The notes beneath the pieces were generated by a model. That model was not told the origin of the DNA. It worked only from the letters and a program-made list of their open reading frames with translations, and searched no databases. Position numbers and translations under genes: made by a program. Positions 51,142-60,100 of a stretch of 64,000 bases of DNA are shown in pieces (position 1 is the stretch's first letter; each line of letters starts with the position of its first letter). This DNA comes from Sitta carolinensis (lineage: Eukaryota > Chordata > Aves > Passeriformes > Sittidae): assembly GCA_032173965.1 (NCBI GenBank), contig CM063311.1:1234271-1298270 (forward strand), in the 5' to 3' direction.

Positions 51142-54100
51142 CGTCATCCTCATCCTTATCATCCTCATCATCCTCTCATCATCATCATCATCGTCCTCTC
51201 ATCAGCATCCTCATCATCCTCATCATCTTCATCCTTATCATCATCATCATCATCCTGTCATCATCATCATCATCCTCATCATCCTCATGATCATCCTCCT
51301 CATCATCATCCTCATCATCATCATTATCATCTTCATCATCATCCTCATCCCCACCCTCATCATCGTCATCATCCTGATCATCCTCATTCTCTCCTCATCA
51401 TCATCATCCTCACCCTCATCATCATCATCATCATCCTCCTCATCATTATCCTCATCATCATCTTCATCCTCATCATCCCCATCATCCTCATCCTCATCCT
51501 CATCATCCTCTCATCATCCTCATCATCATCCTCGTCTTCCTCATCATCCTCATCCTCCTCCTCCTCCTCCTCATCTTCATCATCCTCATCATCCCCATCA
51601 TCCTCATCCTCATCATCCTCTCATCATCCTATCCTCATCTTCATCCCCCTCCTCACCTGCTCCGATGCAGGGCCCGTGCACGGCGGCGATCACGGGTTTG
51701 GGGCACTGCGGGGAAGGGGGGAGGTTCGGGGGTCAGGGGGGCAGTCCTGGGGGGTTCCGGGGGTCCCTCCTCGCCCCCCGCCCACCTTCTCCATGGCCGA
51801 GAAGCTCTCCTGGAAGTCGAGCACGCGCTGCCGCAGCGCCCAGGCGCGGCGCGCCGGCTCCTCGGGCAGCTCGGACAGCAGCGAGCCCAGGTCAGACAGG
51901 TCGATGCCTGCGGGGTGGGGGGCTTGGGGGGCGTCCGCGGGACCCCCCGGGACCACCCGGGACACCCCGGCATCCCTGGGAAACCCTGGGATCCCCCCGG
52001 AACTCCTGGGACCCCCCCAGCATCCCCGGGACTCCTCGGCATCCCCGGGATCCCCCGGCATTCCCAGACCCCTGAGACCCCCCAGCATCCCCGGGACCAC
52101 CCGGACCCCCCAGCATCCCCGGGACCACCCGGGACCCCCCCAGCATCCCCGGGAAACCCTGGGCCACCCAGCATCCCCGGACCCACCCGGACCCCCCCAG
52201 CATCCCCGGGAAACCCTGGGACCCCCCAGCATCCCCGGGACCACCCGGGACCCCCCCAGCATCCCCGGAAACCCTGGGACCCCCCAGCATCCCCGGGACC
52301 ACCCGGGACCCCCCCAGCATCCCCGGGAAACCCTGGGACCCCCCCAGCATCCCCGGGACCACCCGGGACCCCCCCAGCATCCCCGGGAAACCCTGGGACC
52401 CCCCAGCATCCCCGGACCACCCGGGACCCCCCCAGCATCCCCGGAAACCCTGGGACCCCCCAGCATCCCCGGGACACCCGGGACCCCCCCAGCATCCCCG
52501 GGAAACCCTGGGACCCCCCAGCATCCCCGGGACCAGCCGGGACCCCCCAGCATCCCCGGGACCCCCCAGCATCCCCGGGACCCCCCAGCATCCCCGGGAC
52601 ACCCTGGGAACCCCCCGGAACTCCTGGGACCCCCCCACCATTCCCCGGACCACCCGGACACCCCGGAACTCCTGGGACCCCCCCAGCATCCCCGGGACCC
52701 CCCCTGTCCCCCCCATCATTCCCAGGACCCCCCCAGGACCCCCCCAAACCATTCCTGGGACCCCCATGTCTCCCCAGGACCCCCCCCAATCTCCCCCGGA
52801 CCCCCCCAGGACCCCCCAAACCATTCCTGGGACCCTCATGCCTCCCCCGGACCCTCCCGGGACCCCCCGGGACACCTCGGACCCCTCCCGGACCCCCCCC
52901 CGGACCCCCCCGGACCCCTTCGGGACCCCCCCGGACCCCCCCCCAGCCGCACCGGCGGTGAAGGCGCTGCCGGCGCCGGACACGACGATGGCGCGGCACG
53001 AGGGGTCCTGGGAGAGCCCCTGGAAAACCTCGCGGAGCTCCCTGGGGAGGAGTGACCAGAGAGTGACCAGAGAGTGACCACTGAGTGACCAGTGACCAGA
53101 GAGTGACCACTGAGTGACCACAGTGACCACTGAGTGACCAGAGAGTGACCAGAGAGTGACCACTGAGTGACCACAGTGACCACTGAGTGACCACAGTGAC
53201 CACTGAGTGACCAATGAGTGACCAGAAGTGACCATGAGTGACCAGAGTGACCACTGAGTGACCACAGTGACCTGAGTGACCAGAGTGACCAAGAGTGACC
53301 ATGAGTGACCACAGTGACCACTGAGTGACCACTGAGTGACCATGACAGAGTGACCACAGTGACCACTGAGTGACCAACGAGAGTGACCAAGAGTGACCAC
53401 TGAGTGACCACTGAGTGACCACAGTGACCATGAGTGACCGCCGAGTGACCACCGAGTGACCCCATGACGAGTGACCACTGAGTGACCACTGAGTGACCAC
53501 TGAGTGACCACTGAGTGACCACGAGTGACCACTGAGTGACCACGAGTGACCAAGTGACCAAGTGACCACTGAGTGACCACTGAGTGACCACTGAGTGACC
53601 AGAGAGTGACCACAGTGACCTAGGAAGTGACCACGAGTGACCAGAGTGACCACTGAGTGACCACAGGACCGCTGAGTGACGAGAGTGACCGAGTGACCAA
53701 GAGTGACCAGAGTGACCACAGTGACCAGAGAGTGACCACTGAGTGACCGCGGAGTGACCAGAGTGACCACCAGCGCTGCTACTGACCACCAGTACAGCCA
53801 CCAGTGCCCCCCAGTGCCCCCCAGTCCGTCTCAGTGGCTCCCAGTGCCCCCAGTGCCCCCAGTACCTCCATGACCCCCAGTCCCATCCCAGTGCCCCCCA
53901 GTGCCCCCAACTCCCCCCCAGCCCCCCCACTCCTCCCAGTCCCCCCCAGTCCCCCCAGTCCCATCCCAGTCCCCCCAATCCTATCCCACTCCCCCCAGTG
54001 CCCCCAGTCCCCCCCCCACCCCCCCAGTCCCCCACTCCCCAGTGCCCCCTCCATCCCACCCCAGTGCCCCCCATCCCCCCCCATACCTCCCCCCCCAGTC

Positions 54101-56031
54101 CTCCAGTCCCCCCAGTGTCCCCCATCCCATCCCAGTGCCCCCCAATCCCATCCCACTCCCCGATCCCCCCAATCCCCCCCGTTTCCCCCCCTCCCCCGTA
54201 TCCCCCCGTTTCCCCCTCCGTTCCCCCCCCAGTCCCCCCCGTCCCCCCCGTTTCCCCCCATCCCCCGTTTCCCCCCACTCCCCGTTCCCCCCAATCCCCC
54301 CCGTTCCCCCCGTTTCCCCCAGTCCCCCCATCCCCCCCCGTTCCCCCCCACCCCCCCCGTCCCCCCGTTCCCCCGTTTCCCCCCAATCCCCCCGTTCCCC
54401 CCCCAATCCCATCCCACTCCCCCGTTTCCCCCCACTCCCCCCCGTTCCCCCTCTCCCCCCGTCCCCGTTCCCCCCGTTCCCCCCGTTTCCCCCCCCGTTC
54501 CCCCCTCTCCCCCGTTCCCCCCGTTCCCCCGTTTCCCCCCTGTCCCCCCTACCCCCCCCCGTTCCCCCCGTTCCCCCCGTTCCCCCCGTTTCCCCCCCGT
54601 TCCCCCCGTTCCCCCCGTTCCCCCCGTTTCCCCCCCCGTTCCGCCCCGTTCCGCCCGTTCCCCCCGCACCTCCAGCAGCGCCGGTCGAGCGCGTTGCGTT
54701 TCTCGGGCCGGTGCAGCTGCAGGTGCAGCACCTGCGGCCCCGCCCGCTGCAGCCGCAGCGTGCGCAGCTCCGGGGGGACCCCCGAGCCCGGGGGCACCCC
54801 ACAACCCGGGGGGCTCCCCTGCTCCGGGGGGCTCCCCTGGCCCCGGGGCGCGCCCGGCGCCGCCGCCGCCATGGACCGGGAGAGAGCGCGCAGAGCGAGC
54901 GGGATGGGAATGCTGGGGGGAACTGGGAAGGGAGAGGGGGAATACTGGGAATACTGGGAATGCTGGGGGGAGCGGGATGGGACTGGGGGGCACTGGGGGG
55001 AGCGGGGAGAGTGGGAATACTGTGACGGGACTGGGGGGAACTGGGGGAGCGGGAGAGTGGGAATGCTGGGAATGCTGGGGGACACTGGGAGCGGGAGTGG
55101 GAATACGGATGCTGGGAAACTGGGGAGCGGGAGAGGGGAATGCTGGGAATGCTGGGGGGACACTGGGGGAGCGGGAGAGTGGGAATACTGGGAATACTGG
55201 GGGGATACTGGGGGGATCGGGATGGGACTGGGAATAGTGGGGGGATACTGGGATGGGACTGGGACACTGGGGTGGGACTGGGGATACTGGGGGGAGCGGG
55301 GGGCGCTGAGACGGGGACTGGGGGGCACTGGGATGAACTGGGACCCCTTAGAAAAGGGCCGAAGGCACTGGGGGGGCACTGGGGGCACTGGGACAGACTG
55401 GGACGGGACTGGAGGTCACTGGGGGCACTGGGGCGGGACTGGGACCCCCTAGAGAAGGGCAGAAGGCACGGGGGGGGCACTGGGACGGACTGGGACGGAC
55501 TGGGGGGCACTGGGGCGGGACTGGGGACACTGGGATGAACTGGGACAGACTGGGGACATGGGGGGCACTGGGGGCACTGGGGCGGGACTGGGACCCCCTA
55601 GGAAGGGCAGGGGTCATTGGGGGCACTGGGACAGACTGGGGGGCACTGGGACGGACTGGGGGCACTGGGACGGACTGGGGGCACTGGGGGACTGGGACGG
55701 ACTGGGGGGCACTGGGGGCACTGGTGTGGAACTGGGACGGGACTGGGGGGCACTGGGGGCACTGGGGGGCACTGGGGGGCACTGGGGCATGGGACGGACT
55801 GGGACAGGACTGGGGGACACTGGTGTGGAACTGCGACAGACTGGGGGGCACTGGGATGGACTGGGACCCCTAGGAAAGGGCCGGGGTCCCTGGGAGGAAC
55901 CGGGGGAGCCCCGGGGGGGCTCCAGCTCCGCCGGGGGTCCCGGGGTTCGGGTGGGGGGGGTTGGGGGGGGTCCCCATCCCGCCCCTCCCCCACTCACGCG
56001 CCCGCAGCACCCGCGCCGCCCCGGCCGCCAT
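47060..56031 (-). CDS. ECH1: ECH1, delta3,5-delta2,4-dienoyl-CoA isomerase (10 exons)
   Basis: Crotonase-fold enzyme of mitochondria and peroxisomes; it isomerises 3,5-dienoyl-CoA to 2,4-dienoyl-CoA in oxidation of unsaturated fatty acids. Order: short basic N-terminus, LHLQLHRPEKRNALDRR, AIVVSGAGSAFTAGIDLSDL, CPKPVIAAVHGPCIGAG with VDLISACDIR, KEVDMGLAADVGTLQRLPKI, NELAF, INLVYSRDRPVPEG, and C-terminal AKL, a PTS1 peroxisome signal (human has SKL). Acidic residues of the active site (ACD, EVD, AAD contexts) are kept. Exons: 55998-56031, 54670-54912, 52953-53041, 51786-51907, 51657-51705, 50930-50994, 50747-50817, 50036-50106, 48232-48385, 47060-47163. Exon 8 is one base short, exon 9 has small indels, and the exon 1-2 join is off by one base; consensus error is likely. 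Confidence 0.94.
47164..48231. repeat. ECH1 intron 9, GGGACAGGGA and GGCCGTGTTTTAGGTCAGTG arrays
   Basis: 47164-47430 is a GGGACAGGGACAGG array; 47690-48220 has units with GTTTTAGGTCAGTGACAC, the last reaching the exon 9 donor. Confidence 0.9.
48232..48385 (-). CDS. ECH1: ECH1 exon 9 (frame-disrupted)
   Basis: RVLPDKQALLEAALAVAAAI then VAVQGTKINLVYSRDRPVPE and GLQYV. One extra C at the start and a net two-base loss before VAVQ are needed for continuity. Left edge chosen as the donor giving phase 1 into exon 10; a better-looking GTGGGT donor 4 nt away breaks phase. Confidence 0.75.
48386..50035. repeat. ECH1 intron 8, AAAATCACCCCCAAATCCA array of about 1.5 kb
   Basis: Units of CACCCCAAAAATCACCCCC mixed with CATCAGGGTCAACACGAAA and CCACGGTCCCGATAAAATCC, from 48410 to 49900. 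Confidence 0.94.
50036..50106 (-). CDS. ECH1: ECH1 exon 8 (one base short)
   Basis: LVNELAFTSRAMRAPEALSC then GLV. Phase needs 72 nt, 71 present; the loss is a C right after the acceptor. Confidence 0.88.
50107..50746. repeat. ECH1 intron 7, GATTGGGGG array
   Basis: 8-9-bp GATTGGGGG units with a higher-order insert GAGAGTGGGGACAATGGGGG repeated about five times. Confidence 0.95.
50747..50817 (-). CDS. ECH1: ECH1 exon 7
   Basis: 71 nt, EVDMGLAADVGTLQRLPKIV then GNQ, with the catalytic acid positions. Intact. Confidence 0.95.
50930..50994 (-). CDS. ECH1: ECH1 exon 6
   Basis: 65 nt, VDLISACDIRLCSQDAVFQV plus K. Intact. Confidence 0.95.
50995..51656. repeat. ECH1 intron 5, (ATC)n/(CATCCT)n tract
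   Basis: About 640 bp of CATCAT and CATCCTCAT triplets, almost ending in the splice donor of exon 5. Confidence 0.97.
51657..51705 (-). CDS. ECH1: ECH1 exon 5
   Basis: 49 nt, CPKPVIAAVHGPCIGA, the oxyanion-hole segment of the crotonase fold. Intact. Confidence 0.95.
51786..51907 (-). CDS. ECH1: ECH1 exon 4
   Basis: 122 nt, IDLSDLGSLLSELPEEPARR then ALRQRVLDFQESFSAMEK. Intact. Confidence 0.94.
51908..52952. repeat. ECH1 intron 3, CCCAGCATCCCCGGGA array
   Basis: About 30-60-bp units pairing CCCAGCATCCCCGGGACCAC and AAACCCTGGGACCC at 52010-52600; 52600-52900 is a related CCCCCCGGACCC block. Confidence 0.94.
52953..53041 (-). CDS. ECH1: ECH1 exon 3
   Basis: 89 nt, ELREVFQGLSQDPSCRAIVV then SGAGSAFTA. 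Intact, phase matches both neighbours. Confidence 0.95.
53042..54669. repeat. ECH1 intron 2, GTGACCACTGA and CCCCCCAGT/CCCCCGTTT arrays
   Basis: 53050-53770 is built of 11-bp GAGTGACCACT units. 53785-54150 is CCCCCCAGTCC, 54160-54660 CCCCCCGTTTCC. Confidence 0.95.
54670..54912 (-). CDS. ECH1: ECH1 exon 2
   Basis: After a CCCCCAG acceptor: IPIPLALRALSRSMAAAAPG, a presequence-like stretch, then ELRTLRLQRAGPQVLHLQLH and RPEKRNALDRRCW. An internal ATG at 54872 with a good context could be an alternative start. The right edge is tentative. Confidence 0.8.
54913..55997. repeat. ECH1 intron 1, GGGACTGG/GGGGGCACTGG array
   Basis: ACTGGGAATACTGGGGGG units on the left, ACTGGGACGGACTGGGGGGC on the right. 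Confidence 0.94.
55998..56031 (-). CDS. ECH1: ECH1 exon 1
   Basis: MAAGAARVLRA plus one base, GTGAGT donor; the human start is MAAG. The phase to exon 2 is off by one, so either an indel exists or the second ATG at 54872 is used. Confidence 0.75.
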
Positions 56032-56049
56032 CGGCTCCGCTCGCCGCCA

Positions 56050-56215
56050 GGGGGGGCCCGCGCTTCCGGCGCGCCAACCAATGAGAGCGCGGGGCGGGGG
56101 CGAGCCACGCCCCCTTTAGGGCGGAAGTAGCGACGCCGCAGAAGCGAGGCGGCGGAAGTGACGCGTGCACCGCGCCCAGGTGAGGCGGAAGTGACGCCTG
56201 ATCCCCTCGAAGGTT
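56050..56215 (-). promoter_or_regulatory. ECH1: ECH1 promoter region (housekeeping type)
   Basis: An inverted CCAAT box (CCAATGAG on the plus strand, near 56078), GGGGCGGGG Sp1-type boxes near 56095, and two GCGGAAGTGACG elements (ETS next to CRE half-site) near 56152 and 56184 with a related GCGGAAGTAGCGACG near 56120. No TATA box. Typical for a CpG-rich housekeeping promoter; function inferred. Confidence 0.7.
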
Positions 56216-56323
56216 CTCGAAGTCGCCCCCAAATCCTCCCAGTGCCCCCCAAAACCTTCAATCCCCCCCAGAGACCCCCGACCCCCCCCCCGAACCCGCG
56301 GCGTTTGTTTTTTCCCAAATGAT

Positions 56324-56329
56324 TTTATT
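56324..56329 (-). terminator. HNRNPL: HNRNPL poly(A) signal
   Basis: AATAAA on the minus strand, only about 110-170 bp from the ECH1 promoter elements. Confidence 0.82.
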
Positions 56330-57088
56330 TTGGTTTTTTGGGGAGGGGGCGCCCGCTCGGGCTCGACCACTCCGCCTTAAAAATGGGGGAGAGCTGGGGG
56401 GGGGAGGGTCCGTGCCGAGCACGCGGCCTTAAAAAAAAATAGGGGAGGGGGATCCGGGGGGGGAGGAGGGGGGTCTGGGGGTCCCAGGAGGGTCCTGGGA
56501 ATCCCAGGAGGGTCCGGGGGGGATCCCGAGGGTCTCCCGGGGGTCCAGGAGGTTCCAGGGGTCTCCCAGGGGTCCAGGAGGGTCCTGGGGGTCTCGAGGG
56601 TGTTCCGGGGGTCCTGGGAGACCCAGGAGGTTCCTGGGGGTCTCCAGGGGTCCAGGAGGAGTCCTGGGGGGTCCCGAGGGGATCCCGGGGTCCTGGGGGG
56701 TTCCAGGGGGGTCCTGGGAATCCCAGGAGGTTCCCGAGGGTCTCCCGGGGGGATCCCGGGGGTCCAGGAGGTTCCAGGAGGTTCCTGGGGGTCTCCCAGG
56801 GGTCTCCTGGGGATCCTGGGGGTCCAGGAGGTTCCAGAGGGGTCCAGGGTGGGTCCCGGGGGTCTCCCAGGGGTTCTGGGGGTCTCCCGGGGGTCCTGGG
56901 GGGGTCCAGGAGATTCCAGGAGGTTCCCGAGGGTCTCCCGGGGGTCCTGGGGGGGTCCAGGATGTTCCTGGGGATCCAGGAGGGTCCCGGGAATCTCCAG
57001 GAGGTTCCTGGGGGTCTCCCAGGGGTCCCGGGGGTCTCCAGGAGGTTCCCGGGGGTCTCCCGGGGGTCTCCCGGGGGTCCCGGTGTCC
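56330..57088 (-). other. HNRNPL: HNRNPL 3' UTR
   Basis: About 760 nt between stop and AATAAA; 56480-57080 is a minisatellite of GGGGGTCTCCCGGGGGTCC and CCAGGAGGTTCC units, C-rich in the transcript. Confidence 0.75.
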
Positions 57089-57147
57089 TTAGGAGGCGTG
57101 CTGGGCCGTGGAGAAGCAGAGCTTGAGCGTGTAGGGGTAGGGCCCAT
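57089..57147 (-). CDS. HNRNPL: HNRNPL last exon
   Basis: GPYPYTLKLCFSTAQHAS then TAA at 57089-57091. Confidence 0.96.
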
Positions 57148-60100
57148 CTGGGGGGACACGGGGGGGGTCAGGGGGGGTCAGGGGGGGTCTGGGGGATCCC
57201 CCCGGACCCCTCCCCACCCCCCCCACCACTCACTGGGGTTCTTCATCTGGAAGTGGTTGAGGAAGCCGAGGGTCTCCAGGGCGTCGCTCTTGGAGTCCCA
57301 CTCGAGGAGCCCCGAGGAGCTGCGCTCACCTGGGGGGGGCAGGGGGGGTCAGGGGGGTCCCCCCAGGGTCAGGGGGGGTCAGGGGGGGTCAGGGGGGTCC
57401 CCCCAGGGTCAGGGACCCCCTCCTCTCAATACTTACTCTTGCCTGAGAACACCTTGACCGAGGACGGGCGCTTGACCCCCAGCTCGTCGCAGATCTGGGG
57501 GGGCACAGGGGGGTCAGGGGGGGCTTGAGGGGGGTCAGGGGGGGCTTGAGGGGGGGCTTGAGGGGGGCTGGGGGCTTTGGGGGGGTTTGAGGGGGCTTCA
57601 GGGGGGGGTTGAGGGGGTTTGAGGGGGGATTTAGGGGGTCAGGGAAGGGCTTTGGTGGGAGTCAGGGGGGGCTTGAGGGGGTTTGGGGGGGTTTGAGGGG
57701 GTCGGGGGGGGCTTGGGGGGGCCGGGGGGCTTTGAGGGGGATTTAGGGGCTCAGGGATGGGGTTTGGGGGGCCTGGGGCAGGGGTTTGGGTGGGTCAGAG
57801 GGGGGGTTCGAGGGGGTTTGGGGGCTCAGGGAAGGGGTTTGGGGGGCCTGGGGGTTGGGGCAGGGGTCAGGGAGGGGTTTGGGGGGGTTGAGGGGGTTTA
57901 GGGGGCTCAGGGGGGGTTTGGGGGTGTCAGGGAGGGGTTGAGGGGGTTTGGGGGGGTTTGAGGGGGGTCAGGGGGGGTCGGGGGGGGTTTGGGGGGTCAG
58001 GGGGGGTTCGAGGGGGTTTGGGGGGGTTTAGGGGCTCAGGGATGGGGTTTGGGGGGCCTGGGGGTTGGGGCAGGGGTTTGGGGGCTTGGGAGGGGAATTG
58101 GGGGGGGTCAGGGAGGCTGCTGGGGATGAAGAGGAGGAGGAGGAGGATGATGCTGGTGAGGAAGGCCCTGAGGAGCCCAGGGGCGCCAGGGTGAGGAGGA
58201 TGAGGGGGAGGACAGTGAGGATGAGGATGGTGAGGACAATGAGCAGGACAGTGAGGATGAGGACAATGAGGACAATGAGGATGAGGACAATGAGGACAAT
58301 GAGGATGAGGACAATGAGGACGATGATGCTGACGCTGGTGAGGAAGGCCCCCAGGAGCCCCCCGGGGTGCCCCAGCCCCCCCACCTCGTAGAAGTTGTCC
58401 TCGGTGACGTCGAGGGGCGCGTTGAAGAAGTGCAGCACGTTGCTGGGGTGCTGGATGCGGTTCTTGGCCGCCTGCTCGGGCGTCGAGAAGCGATTGTTGC
58501 GCGAGCCGCTGAAATCCTTGTAGCTGCACGAGCCGTCCTCCAGGCCGTAGGACTGCCCTGGCATGATGGCGTGCTGCTTGGAGACACTGAGGGGGAAAAA
58601 ACGGGGTTTAAAAACCTCAAAATCCACAAAAATCCAGCCCAAAATCCACCCCAGAGTGCCCAGGTGTGATGGTGTGCTGCTTGGAGACACTGAGGGGGAA
58701 AAACGGGGTTAAAAACCTCAAAATCCACCCAAAAAAAACACCCCAGAGTGCCCTGGCGTGATGGCGTGCTGCTTGGAGACACTGGGGGGGAAAAACGGGG
58801 TTAAAAACCTCAAAATCACACAAAAATCCAGCCCAAAATCCACCCCAGGTGTGATGGCGTGCTGCTTGGAGACACTGGGGGGGAAAAATGGGGTTAAAAA
58901 CCTCAAAATCCACCCAAAAAAACACCCCAGGTGTGATGGTGTGCTGCTTGGAGACACTGAGGGGGAGAAATGGGGTTAAAAACCTCAAAATCCACCCAAA
59001 AAAACACCCCAGGTGTGATGGTGTGCTGCTTGGAGACACTGGGGGGGAAAAATGGGGTTAAAAACCTCAAAATCCACCCAAAAAAACACCCCAGGTGTGA
59101 TGGTGTGCTGCTTGGAGACACTGAGGGGGAGAAATGGGGTTAAAAACCCCAAAATCCATAAAAATCACCCCAAAAATCCACCCCAAAGTGCCCTGGCGTG
59201 ATGGTGTGCTGCTTGGAGACACTGGGGGGAAAAAACGGGTCAAAAACCCCAAAATCCACAAAAATCACCCCAAAAAACACCCTAGGTGTGATGGCGTGCT
59301 GCTTGGAGACACTGGGGGGGAAAAAATGGGGTTAAAAACCTCAAAATCCACAAAAATCACCCTAAAGCACCCTGGAGAGGGGGAACACGGGTCCAGAGCC
59401 CCCAAAAACCCCAAACATCCCCCCCAAATTCCCAAATCCCCCCCAAAAAAACCCTAAATCCCCCAAAAAAACCCAAAATTTCCCCAAAAAACCCCAAAAT
59501 TTCCCCCAAAAAACCCTGAAATTTCCCCTGAAATTTCCCCGAAAAAAAACCTAAATCCCCCAAAAAACCCTGAAATTTCCTCCAAAAACCCCAAAATTTC
59601 CCCCAAAACCCCCCAAAACCCCTGAAATTTCCCCCAAAACCTCCAAAATTTCCCCCAAAAAAACCCCAAAATTTCCCCCAAAAACCCCTGAAATTTCCCC
59701 CAAAAACCCCTGAAATTTCCCCCAAAAACCCCTGAAATTTCCCCCCAAAAACCCCAAAATTTCCCTAAACCCCCCCAAAACCCCTTAAATTACTCCCCAA
59801 AAACCCCCAATCCCCCAAAAAACCCCAAAATTTCCCTCAAAATTTCCCCCAAACCCCAAAATTTCCCCCAAAACCCCCATAAACTTCAAAAATTACTCCC
59901 CAAAAACCCCCAATCCCCCCAAAAAAACCCAAATTTCCCCCCCAAAACCCCAAAATTTCCCCAAAAAACCCTGAAATTTCCCCCCAAAATTCCCAAATTT
60001 CCCCAAAAAACCCCAAAATTTCCCCAAAACCCCCCAAATTTCCCCCAAATTCCCACCAGACGTTGAGCTTCTGGCCGAACATGAAGTTGTTGTTGAGGTG

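Noticed and set aside
51082..53055. Plus-strand open frame of over 650 codons rich in Ile, Ser, His and Pro
   Set aside because: It is the translation of the ATC triplet tract and the CCCAGCATCC array in ECH1 introns, with real ECH1 exons on the other strand.
53050..53770. GTGACC repeat considered as a cluster of nuclear-receptor half sites
   Set aside because: The 11-bp unit contains TGACC, but the array looks like an ordinary minisatellite and there is no promoter context.
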